A stretch of DNA of 64,000 nt from Cupriavidus pauculus (lineage in GTDB: Bacteria > Pseudomonadota > Gammaproteobacteria > Burkholderiales > Burkholderiaceae), in NCBI RefSeq assembly GCF_022179805.1, contig NZ_BPUO01000007.1:419947-483946 (forward strand), given 5' to 3'. Under the pieces are notes generated by a model. The model was given only the letters and a program-made list of their open reading frames with translations, was not told where the DNA came from and made no database searches. The translations under genes and the position numbers were made by a program. The first letter of the stretch is position 1, and every line of letters starts with the position of its first letter. Positions 1 to 6,872 of the stretch are shown here, piece after piece.

Positions 1-601
1 TCAGGCGATGCGTCTCCACGGTGCGCACCGACACGCCCAGCCGCGCCGCGATGTCCTTGTTGGAATGGCCGCGTCCGATGCCGTGCAGGATGTCGCGCTC
101 GCGCGGCGTCAGCGCGTCGACCGGGCTGATGGCCTGTTCGGCCATGCCGCGTGCAATGCGCGCGCTGTAGAACACGCGGCCGGCCAGCACCGCCTGGATG
201 GCCGCCATCAGCTCGTCGGCCGGCGCGTCCTTGAGTACGTAGCCGCGCGCGCCGGCACGGATTGCCTGGCGCACATATTCGAGGTTGTCGTGCATCGACA
301 CGATCAGCACCGCCACCTCCGGATACTTGTCGTGCAGCGCGCCCGCCAGCGCGATGCCGCCCATGCCGCGCATGCCGATATCGGTAATCACCAGTTCCGG
401 CAGGTTGGATGCACCTGCCCTGGCCAGCCACGTCAGCGCGGCCTCGCCGCCGTCGGCGTCGCCCACCACTTCCAGCCCGGGCTGCAGCGACAGGTGCATG
501 CGCATGCCGTCGCGCACCAGCGCGTGGTCGTCCACCAGCAGGACACGGGCCGTGGCGCCCGGAGAAGGAATGACGGGGTCGTCGTCGTGCGAAACGGTCA
601 T
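1..601 (-). CDS. LuxR/NarL-family response regulator (3' end cut by window)
   Basis: Partial gene; the reading frame runs off the window edge, with the last visible codons reading VETHRL. The N-terminal receiver domain (about residues 15-130) shows the acidic pair in LLVDDHALVRDG, the phospho-acceptor Asp in LVITDIGMRG and the conserved Lys in YVLKDAPADEL. The C-terminal LuxR helix-turn-helix is visible as LTPRERDIL followed by GHSNKDIAARLGVSVRTVETH. It overlaps the upstream sensor kinase gene by 4 nt (ATGA), so the two are co-transcribed and form a two-component system. It sits opposite the CstA-type transporter, which is therefore the obvious candidate target (inference). Confidence 0.93.
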   Translation of the reverse strand, partial: MTVSHDDDPVIPSPGATARVLLVDDHALVRDGMRMHLSLQPGLEVVGDADGGEAALTWLARAGASNLPELVITDIGMRGMGGIALAGALHDKYPEVAVLIVSMHDNLEYVRQAIRAGARGYVLKDAPADELMAAIQAVLAGRVFYSARIARGMAEQAISPVDALTPRERDILHGIGRGHSNKDIAARLGVSVRTVETHRL

Positions 602-1980
602 GAAAGCGGAAGTTCGGAAGGGGTTTTGATCATCGGCAGCTCCGCCACGAGCCGCGTGCCCGACGGCATCGACACGATGTCGAACTGCCCGCCCAGCGCG
701 GCCATGCGCTCGCGCAGATTGCGCAGGCCAATGCCGCGCTGCGGGTCGAGCTGCATGCGGGCCACGTCGAAGCCGGTGCCGTTGTCACGCACGGTCAGGC
801 GCGTGGCCGATGGAGAAAATTCGAGTTCGACGTTCACGCGCGTGGCATGCGCGTGGCGCTCGACGTTGGTCAGCGCCTCCTGCGCGATGCGAAACAGCGC
901 CGTCGCCTGTTCATCGGCCAGCGCGCGGGGCTGGCCGGTCTGCGAGACCTCCACCTGCAGCGCGCTGTCAGCCTGCATCTCGCGCCCCAGGTGCTGCAGT
1001 GCCGCAAGCAGGCCCAGGTCGTCGAGCAGGGCGGGGCGCAGGTTGCGCGCCACGCGTCGTACTTCGTTGAAAGCGGAATCGAGCCGGTTCAGCGCCATGC
1101 CCAGCACAGGCGCCACCGCCGCAGCATCTGCAGGCGCCAGGCGCAGCCGGTTGGCGGCGGTTTCCATCACCAGCTTCACTGACACCAGCAACTGCCCGAT
1201 ACCGTCGTGCAGCTCGCGCGACAGCCGCGCGCGTTCTTCTTCCTGCGACTGCACCACGCGCTGCGCCAGTTGCCGCAGCTTGGCATCGGCCTCGCGGTGT
1301 TCGCTGATGTTCAGCGCCAGCCCGCTGGCCGCCACCAGCAGGATACTCACCGCCGCGATCACGCCGATCCAGGCCATGGTTTCGCGGATATCGGTCTCGG
1401 CACGTGCGTCGAGCTGGCGTAGCGTCTGCTCTACGTCGTCCAGGTAGATGCCGGTGCCGATCATCCAGTTCCAACCCGGCACGGCCACCACGTAGCCCAG
1501 CTTGGGCACCGTCTGCTTCGACGACGGCTTCTGCCACATGTAGCGCACCGATCCACCGCCCGACTTGGCCGCAGCCACGAGTTTCTGGATCGTCAGTGCG
1601 CCTTGCGGATCACGCATGAGCCACAGGTCCTGTCCCACCAGTTCGGGCTGGCGCGGATGCATCAGATTCCGACCTTGCAGGTCATAGAGGAAGAAGTAGC
1701 CGTCCGGCCCGTAGTCGAGCCGCGCCAGCGCCTCCATGGCGGCCTGGCGCGTTGCCTCATCGGTCTTGCCCGAGCGCACCATCGGCGCGATGGCGCTTTC
1801 GGCCAGATCTACGTAGTGGCGCAGCTCGGTTTCCTTGCTCTGCAGGTACGCGGCCTCCACCAGAACGCGTTCGTGGCGGACCAGCGCAGTGGCCTGATAG
1901 CGCACGGCCAGGGCGATGCCAAGCATCGCGACAGCCAGGGGCGCCACGGCAAGCAAAAGTATCTTTTGGCGGAGTTTCAT
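598..1980 (-). CDS. Cache-domain sensor histidine kinase (NarL-partner class)
   Basis: 460 aa membrane sensor. An N-terminal membrane segment (about 5-28) is followed by a periplasmic single-Cache domain (about 35-195; GYFFLYDLQGRNLMHP and the PGWNWMIGTGIYLDDV segment are typical of sCache_2). A second membrane segment lies near 203-225. The HisKA_3 dimerisation helix carries the H-box RELHDGIGQ (about 255), and the HATPase domain ends with DNGTGFD and GIGLRNLRERM. It is co-transcribed with the overlapping LuxR-type regulator. sCache_2 domains commonly bind small carboxylates, and the divergent neighbour is a CstA/BtsT-type transporter, so sensing of pyruvate or a related acid is a reasonable inference but is not shown by sequence. 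Confidence 0.92.
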   Translation of the reverse strand: MKLRQKILLLAVAPLAVAMLGIALAVRYQATALVRHERVLVEAAYLQSKETELRHYVDLAESAIAPMVRSGKTDEATRQAAMEALARLDYGPDGYFFLYDLQGRNLMHPRQPELVGQDLWLMRDPQGALTIQKLVAAAKSGGGSVRYMWQKPSSKQTVPKLGYVVAVPGWNWMIGTGIYLDDVEQTLRQLDARAETDIRETMAWIGVIAAVSILLVAASGLALNISEHREADAKLRQLAQRVVQSQEEERARLSRELHDGIGQLLVSVKLVMETAANRLRLAPADAAAVAPVLGMALNRLDSAFNEVRRVARNLRPALLDDLGLLAALQHLGREMQADSALQVEVSQTGQPRALADEQATALFRIAQEALTNVERHAHATRVNVELEFSPSATRLTVRDNGTGFDVARMQLDPQRGIGLRNLRERMAALGGQFDIVSMPSGTRLVAELPMIKTPSELPLS

Positions 1981-2040
1981 CTGAACCGGGGGTAAACACC
2001 GATGCCGGGAAGGCCGCGTGAAATCGTCGGCCTACGTATT

Positions 2041-2063
2041 ACTACGCACGGGTGTTGCGTAGT
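2041..2063. promoter_or_regulatory. Inverted repeat in the divergent kinase/cstA intergenic region
   Basis: ACTACGCA-N7-TGCGTAGT is a perfect 8-bp inverted repeat inside the 381 bp between the divergent kinase and cstA genes. Its size and half-site spacing fit a dimeric regulator such as the adjacent LuxR-type protein (inference). The left half lies in a CGTATTACTACG context. Nothing else in 1981-2361 looks like a gene. Confidence 0.45.
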
Positions 2064-2361
2064 TTCGCGCTTGTGCCGACATGGGCGGGTGTCAATACTA
2101 CACGCCGGATTACGCTAGGGCCTTGCCTGCCGCGCAATTCCGAAGCAGCAGGTGCATCTTCGATCGGCATTTTTCTTGCTCGGCGATGCACTGCCCGCCT
2201 GCACGACAAGACCGGTTCCAGACGAGAACAGACCGGACGCCGAGACATCCCGGAGACCACCTTTCCGCGCGAAACGTCGCTGGCGCCATCCGGCACCGCC
2301 CCGCTGCCCGGGCTCCCTGTCGCCGCAGGTTTTATCAGCCGGTCTGAGGAGACCCTTCAAA

Positions 2362-4437
2362 ATGAATCGCATCGGACAACACCTGTTGTGGCTGGCCGTC
2401 GCCGTACTCGGCGCGTTTGCCTTCGCCACTGTCGCGCTGTCGCGCGGTGAAGCCGTCAGCGCACTGTGGATCGTGGTTGCCGCGCTCTGCATCTACCTGA
2501 TCGCCTACCGCTACTACAGCCGCTTCATCGCCGACAAGGTGATGCAGCTCGACCCCAAACGCATGACGCCCGCGTGGCGCCACAACGACGGCCTGGACTA
2601 CGTGCCGACCAACAAGGCGGTGCTGTTTGGCCACCACTTTGCCGCCATCGCTGGCGCCGGGCCGCTGGTTGGCCCCGTGCTGGCCGCGCAGATGGGCTAC
2701 ATGCCCGGCATGCTGTGGATCCTGGCCGGCGTGGTGTTTGCCGGCGCGGTGCAGGACTTCATGATCCTGTTCATCTCCACGCGCCGCGACGGCCGTTCGC
2801 TGGGCGACCTGGTGAAGTCCGAGATGGGCACCGTGCCCGGCCTGATCGCGCTGTTCGGCTGCTTCATGATCATGATCATCATCCTGGCGGTGCTGGCGCT
2901 GATCGTGGTGAAGGCACTGGCCGGATCGCCGTGGGGCACGTTCACCGTGGCGGTGACCATCCCCATCGCGCTGTTCATGGGTATCTACACGCGCTACATC
3001 CGCCCGGGCCGTATCGGCGAGGTGTCGGTGATCGGCTTCGTGCTGCTGATGCTGGCCATCATTGGCGGCCAGTACGTGCATGAAAGCGCCGTGCTGGCGC
3101 CGCTGTTCACGTACGACGGCAAGGCGCTGACGTGGATGCTGATCATCTACGGCTTCATCGCCGCCGTGCTGCCCGTGTGGCTGCTGCTGGCACCGCGCGA
3201 CTACCTGTCGACCTTCCTGAAGATCGGCACCATCATCGCGCTGGCCATCGGCATCCTGATCGTGGCACCGGAACTGAAGATGCCGGCGTTCACGCAGTTC
3301 GCCCAGGGCAATGGCCCGGTGTGGTCGGGCAACCTGTTCCCGTTCCTCTTCATCACCATCGCCTGCGGCGCGGTATCGGGCTTCCACGCGCTGATCTCGT
3401 CGGGCACCACGCCCAAGCTGCTGGAAAACGAAAGCCACGCGCGCTTCATCGGCTACGGCGCGATGCTGGCCGAGTCGTTCGTCGCCATCATGGCCCTGGT
3501 GGCCGCATCGGTGATCGAACCTGGCGTGTACTTCGCGATGAACAGCCCGGCAGCCGTGATCGGCACCACGCCGGAAGCCGTGGCGGCCACCGTGTCGACC
3601 TGGGGCTTCGTGATCACGCCTGACGTGCTGATCCAGACCGCCAAGGACGTTGGCGAAAACACGATCATCTCGCGTGCCGGTGGCGCGCCGACGCTGGCCG
3701 TGGGTATCGCGCACATCCTGCATCAGGTGGTGGGCGGCCAGGCCATGATGGCGTTCTGGTACCACTTCGCCATCCTGTTCGAGGCACTGTTCATCCTGAC
3801 CGCCGTCGACGCGGGCACCCGTGCCGGCCGCTTCATGCTGCAGGATCTGCTGGGCAGCTTCGTGCCGGCCCTGAAGAAGACCGACTCGCTGCCGGCCAAC
3901 CTGATCGCCACCGCGCTGACCGTGGCGGCCTGGGGCTACTTCCTGTACCAGGGCGTAGTGGATCCGCTGGGCGGCATCAACACGCTGTGGCCGCTGTTCG
4001 GCATCTCCAACCAGATGCTGGCTGCCGTGGCGCTGGTGCTGGGCACGTGCGTGCTGGTCAAGATGAAGCGCGGCCAGTACGCCTGGGTAACGCTGCTGCC
4101 CACCTGCTGGCTGCTGATCTGCACGCTGACCGCCGGCTGGCAGAAGCTGTTCGACGCCGACCCCAAGGTCAGCTTCTTGACGCACGCCGCCAAGTTCAGC
4201 GCCGCGATTGCCGAAGGCAAGGTGCTGGCACCGGCCAAGTCGATGGAACAGATGCACCGCATCGTGTTCAACGACTACCTGGACGCCGGCCTGTGCGCGT
4301 TGTTCATGTTCGTGGTGCTGTCGATCGTGTTCTATGGTTTCAAGACGGCCATGGCGGCGCGCAACGAAGCCCGGCGCACCGATAGCGAAACGCCGTTCGA
4401 ACCGATGCCGGCGCAAGCCTCGGCCGCTTCGCACTAA
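2362..4437 (+). CDS. cstA: CstA-family carbon starvation / pyruvate transporter
   Basis: 691 aa, close to E. coli CstA (701 aa) and BtsT (716 aa). The protein is almost entirely hydrophobic membrane segments and carries the family signature FGHHFAAIAGAGPLVGPVLAAQ near residue 80. CstA-type proteins import pyruvate and/or peptides during carbon limitation. The start at MNRIGQHLLW was chosen because the longer upstream reading frame is Pro/Arg-rich and unlike the family. A YbdD-like gene follows after 16 nt, the usual cstA-ybdD arrangement. The divergent Cache-kinase/LuxR regulator pair probably controls it, by analogy with BtsSR control of btsT (inference). Confidence 0.93.
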   Translation: MNRIGQHLLWLAVAVLGAFAFATVALSRGEAVSALWIVVAALCIYLIAYRYYSRFIADKVMQLDPKRMTPAWRHNDGLDYVPTNKAVLFGHHFAAIAGAGPLVGPVLAAQMGYMPGMLWILAGVVFAGAVQDFMILFISTRRDGRSLGDLVKSEMGTVPGLIALFGCFMIMIIILAVLALIVVKALAGSPWGTFTVAVTIPIALFMGIYTRYIRPGRIGEVSVIGFVLLMLAIIGGQYVHESAVLAPLFTYDGKALTWMLIIYGFIAAVLPVWLLLAPRDYLSTFLKIGTIIALAIGILIVAPELKMPAFTQFAQGNGPVWSGNLFPFLFITIACGAVSGFHALISSGTTPKLLENESHARFIGYGAMLAESFVAIMALVAASVIEPGVYFAMNSPAAVIGTTPEAVAATVSTWGFVITPDVLIQTAKDVGENTIISRAGGAPTLAVGIAHILHQVVGGQAMMAFWYHFAILFEALFILTAVDAGTRAGRFMLQDLLGSFVPALKKTDSLPANLIATALTVAAWGYFLYQGVVDPLGGINTLWPLFGISNQMLAAVALVLGTCVLVKMKRGQYAWVTLLPTCWLLICTLTAGWQKLFDADPKVSFLTHAAKFSAAIAEGKVLAPAKSMEQMHRIVFNDYLDAGLCALFMFVVLSIVFYGFKTAMAARNEARRTDSETPFEPMPAQASAASH

Positions 4438-4453
4438 CCACAAGGAGCCACAC

Positions 4454-4648
4454 ATGCTGGACCAGATCGGAACCATGGGACGTTACCTGGGTCAGTCGCT
4501 GCGGCTGATGGTCGGCCTGCCCGACTACCAGACCTACGTGGCCCACATGGAAACCACCCACCCGGACCGCGCGCCCATGACGTACGAGGAATTCTTCCGC
4601 GAACGCCAGGAGGCGCGCTACGGCGGCGGGCAGGGCAAGTGCTGCTAA
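4454..4648 (+). CDS. YbdD/YjiX family small protein
   Basis: 64 aa, typical of the YbdD/YjiX (DUF466) family that travels with cstA or btsT. It is recognised by the LMVGLPDYQTYVAHM segment, the HPD motif and the MTYEEFFRERQEARYGG stretch. It lies 16 nt after cstA, preceded by an AAGGAG ribosome-binding site, and is followed by a strong terminator, so it is the last gene of the operon. The C-terminus ends KCC. The biochemical role of this family is not established; linkage suggests it assists or modulates the transporter. Confidence 0.9.
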   Translation: MLDQIGTMGRYLGQSLRLMVGLPDYQTYVAHMETTHPDRAPMTYEEFFRERQEARYGGGQGKCC

Positions 4649-4667
4649 GCACCGGCTCAGCCCTATG

Positions 4668-4694
4668 AAAGCGGCCCTGCGGGGCCGCTTTTTT
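4668..4694 (+). terminator. Rho-independent terminator of cstA-ybdD
   Basis: A stem AAAGCGGCCC / GGGCCGCTTT with a 4-nt loop is followed directly by a T-run, 20 nt after the ybdD-like stop codon. Confidence 0.85.
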
Positions 4695-4889
4695 CATGCC
4701 CGCTTTTCATGCGCGTTTGGGCGGGGCATTTGTGACGGATAATTGCGCGCTGTTGCGCCGAAACGTCGTTTTTTAATGCTTCGATACCGTTTCTGCAGCG
4801 GGTTACAGCACCTCACAACTGGTTACAGCAAGGGTAGGGCTCGTTCTCTACACTCCGGTTCCAGATACACACCACATAAGGAAAATACG

Positions 4890-5324
4890 ATGTCGCGTCA
4901 TCTCCGCAACCTGACTCTGGCTCTTGCCCTCTCGGCGGCTGCACTGCCGGCGTTTGCAGGAGGCGATTTGAACAATGCACTCGGCGGTGGCCTGGGCGGC
5001 GTGGCTGGTGCCGCCGTGGGTGGCGCACTGGGCGGCAGCACGGGCGCCGTGATCGGCGGTGCCGTGGGCGGTGGCGCCGGCGGCGCCCTGACGTCGAACC
5101 GTCGCGAACGCACGGGTGCCATCATCGGTGGCGCACTGGGCGGCGGTGCCGGTACGGCAGCCGGCAACGCCATGGGCGGCCGGACGGGCGGCCTGGTCGG
5201 CGCCGGCCTGGGTGGCGCCGCAGGTGCGGCCCTGGGCGGCAACGTGTCGCGCAGCAATTCGTACGACGATGACCGCCGCTACTACAAGCGCAGCAAGCAT
5301 CGCCGTCACCACCATCACGACTAA
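4890..5324 (+). CDS. Secreted glycine-zipper protein with His-rich tail
   Basis: 144 aa. A clear signal peptide (cleavage near ALPAFA|GG) precedes about 100 residues of alternating Gly/Ala with repeated GGALGG, GGAVGG and GAGLGG blocks, i.e. a glycine-zipper region able to insert in or pack against membranes. The C-terminus is basic and histidine-rich (KHRRHHHHD). An AAGGAAAA ribosome-binding site just upstream supports the start. It is monocistronic, bounded by terminators on both sides. Glycine-zipper proteins of this size are common envelope proteins of unknown function in Burkholderiales. The His tail could bind metal, but that is a guess. Confidence 0.8.
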   Translation: MSRHLRNLTLALALSAAALPAFAGGDLNNALGGGLGGVAGAAVGGALGGSTGAVIGGAVGGGAGGALTSNRRERTGAIIGGALGGGAGTAAGNAMGGRTGGLVGAGLGGAAGAALGGNVSRSNSYDDDRRYYKRSKHRRHHHHD

Positions 5325-5341
5325 GTCTTACCCTGCAATGC

Positions 5342-5370
5342 AAAACGGGCCTTCTGGCCCGTTTTCTTTT
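5342..5370 (+). terminator. Terminator after the glycine-zipper gene
   Basis: Stem AAAACGGGCC / GGCCCGTTTT, 4-nt loop, followed by a T-rich run, 17 nt after the stop codon. Confidence 0.85.
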
Positions 5371-5395
5371 GGTGGTCCGGCTGGGATTACCCAAT

Positions 5396-5425
5396 AAAAA
5401 ACCCGTACCGTTTGGTACGGGTTTT
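5396..5425. terminator. Terminator, mainly serving the minus-strand repeat protein
   Basis: AAAACCCGTACC and GGTACGGGTTTT form a 12-bp stem with a 4-nt loop and A/T runs on both sides. It can work in both directions and lies just downstream of the stop codon of the minus-strand gene at 5453-5701. Confidence 0.8.
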
Positions 5426-5452
5426 AGCTTGCCGGACTGCCTGGCTTCTCGA

Positions 5453-5701
5453 TCAGAGCTTGGCGCCGTCGCTGTAGACGTCGAACGAGCGGGCACCGTC
5501 GGTGAACGAGTCGTACTTGCCAGCCTTAGCGCCATCGGTGAACGTGTCGAACTTGCCGCCCTTGGCGCCGTCGGTGTACGGGTCGAAGCGGGTGGCCTTG
5601 GCGCCGTCCGAATACGGGTCGAAGTTGCCGATCTTGGCAAACGCGGGAGCGGCCGACAGGGCGGCGGTCAGGGCAACGATCAGGGCGATTTGGCGCTTCA
5701 T
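5453..5701 (-). CDS. Small secreted protein made of five 'FDxYTDGA' repeats
   Basis: 82 aa. A signal peptide (MKRQIALIVALTAALSAAPAFA) is followed by a mature part that is essentially five tandem units of about 12 residues: FDPYSDGAK, FDPYTDGAK, FDTFTDGAK, YDSFTDGAR and FDVYSDGAK, separated by KIGN, ATR, GGK, AGK and S. The Asp-x-aromatic-Ser/Thr-Asp-Gly core is nearly invariant. The start was set at MKRQ because the upstream extension is not signal-like. It has its own terminator and lies divergent to a LysR regulator 190 bp away, which may control it (inference). I cannot assign a family or function; the spaced Asp/Gly residues resemble calcium-loop chemistry only loosely. Confidence 0.78.
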   Translation of the reverse strand: MKRQIALIVALTAALSAAPAFAKIGNFDPYSDGAKATRFDPYTDGAKGGKFDTFTDGAKAGKYDSFTDGARSFDVYSDGAKL

Positions 5702-5891
5702 GGCGAATCCTTCACTTTTTTGCTTGGGATGCCGGGAAATCGAACTTTGCTGCGTCGCGGCATCGGATAAGCGGATATTAGGCATTCCCCTGATATGAAT
5801 AAATATTCGCCTCCACAATGATTGATTGTGGTTTCAACAATAAACTACCCGTATCGTGTAAAAGTTCACGACGGAAGCGGGAGACTATGTC

Positions 5892-6815
5892 ATGGATCGG
5901 CTGCAATCGATGCGCGTCTTCGCCAAGGTGGTCGAGCTTGGCAGCTTCGCCCGTGCGGCGCAGCAACTTGAAATGTCCAACGCCGTCGTCACGCGGTATG
6001 TGGCCGATCTGGAAAGCCATCTCGGCACCCGCCTGCTGAACCGCACCACGCGCAGCCTGTCGCTGACCGATGCCGGCGAGACCTATCTGCAGCGCTGCGC
6101 CCAGATCCTGGAAGACGTCGAAGAGGCAGAATCGATCGTCACCGCGCGCAGCCAGTCGCTGGCCGGCACCTTGCGACTGGTGGCCCCTGTCATGTTCGGC
6201 CTGCACCTGCTACCCCAGACGCTAGAGCGCTTCCACAAGCTCTATCCCGAAGTGGTGTTCGACGTGCAGTTGTCAGACCGCATGATCGATATCGTCGAGG
6301 AAGGGCGCGATGTCGGCGTCATGCTTTCCGACCTGGGACTCGGCTCGCACCTGGTGGCCCGCCCGTTGATTTCGGCGGAGATCGTCCTGTGCGCGTCGCC
6401 GGGCTATCTGCGCGAGCATCCGCCCCTGCGCACCGCGCACGACCTGACCCAACATCGTGCCATCGCCATGCGCCTGCCGACGGCCGAGCACGAATGGACG
6501 CTGTCTGGCCCGGAAGGGGAGGTGACCGTCCCGATCCGCCCCGGCCTGCTGTGCAGCAACGCCGAGCTTGCCCACCAGGCTGCCCTGGCCAACATGGGCA
6601 TCGCTATGCTGTCGTCGTACCTGGCCCGGCCCAATATCGAGGCGGGCCGGCTGATGCACATCCTGCCGCAGTACCAGCTACCGCGCCGCGACGTGAGCGT
6701 GGTCTATCCCAGCCGCAAGTTCTTGCCGACCAAGGTACGCGCCTTTATCGATTTCCTTCTGGAAGAAGGCAAGCAGCGCGCGGGCGATTCGGTCGCCAAG
6801 GCCGTCAGCAAATAA
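5892..6815 (+). CDS. LysR-family transcriptional regulator
   Basis: 307 aa, normal length for the family. The N-terminal winged helix-turn-helix (about 1-60) is seen in FAKVVELGSFARAAQQLEMSNAVVTRYVADLESHLGTRLLNRTTRSLSLTDAG. The rest is a periplasmic-binding-protein-like effector domain (about 90-295). The sequence belongs to the CrgA/AaeR-like branch common in Burkholderiales. It is divergent from the small repeat protein across 190 bp, the usual geometry for a LysR regulator and its target, and is followed by its own terminator. The effector is unknown. Confidence 0.9.
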   Translation: MDRLQSMRVFAKVVELGSFARAAQQLEMSNAVVTRYVADLESHLGTRLLNRTTRSLSLTDAGETYLQRCAQILEDVEEAESIVTARSQSLAGTLRLVAPVMFGLHLLPQTLERFHKLYPEVVFDVQLSDRMIDIVEEGRDVGVMLSDLGLGSHLVARPLISAEIVLCASPGYLREHPPLRTAHDLTQHRAIAMRLPTAEHEWTLSGPEGEVTVPIRPGLLCSNAELAHQAALANMGIAMLSSYLARPNIEAGRLMHILPQYQLPRRDVSVVYPSRKFLPTKVRAFIDFLLEEGKQRAGDSVAKAVSK

Positions 6816-6844
6816 AAATGGCGAGGCAGATGCCTCGCCATTTT
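6815..6844. terminator. Terminator between the lysR-type gene and topB
   Basis: AAAATGGCGAGGCA / TGCCTCGCCATTTT is a near-perfect long stem starting in the lysR-type stop codon, with A and T tracts on either side. It can serve both the plus-strand regulator and the minus-strand topB, whose stop codon lies 29 bp further on. Confidence 0.85.
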
Positions 6845-6872
6845 GCTTCCAGAGCCCGAGGGCTGTAAGCAA

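Noticed and set aside
2335..4476. Long antisense open frames (for example 2335-4476, 8247-9605, 41847-43394, 47735-50137, 52589-54295, 57623-60196)
   Set aside because: Each lies opposite a clear gene, is rich in His/Gln/Arg/Gly from reversed GC-rich codons, and has no domain.
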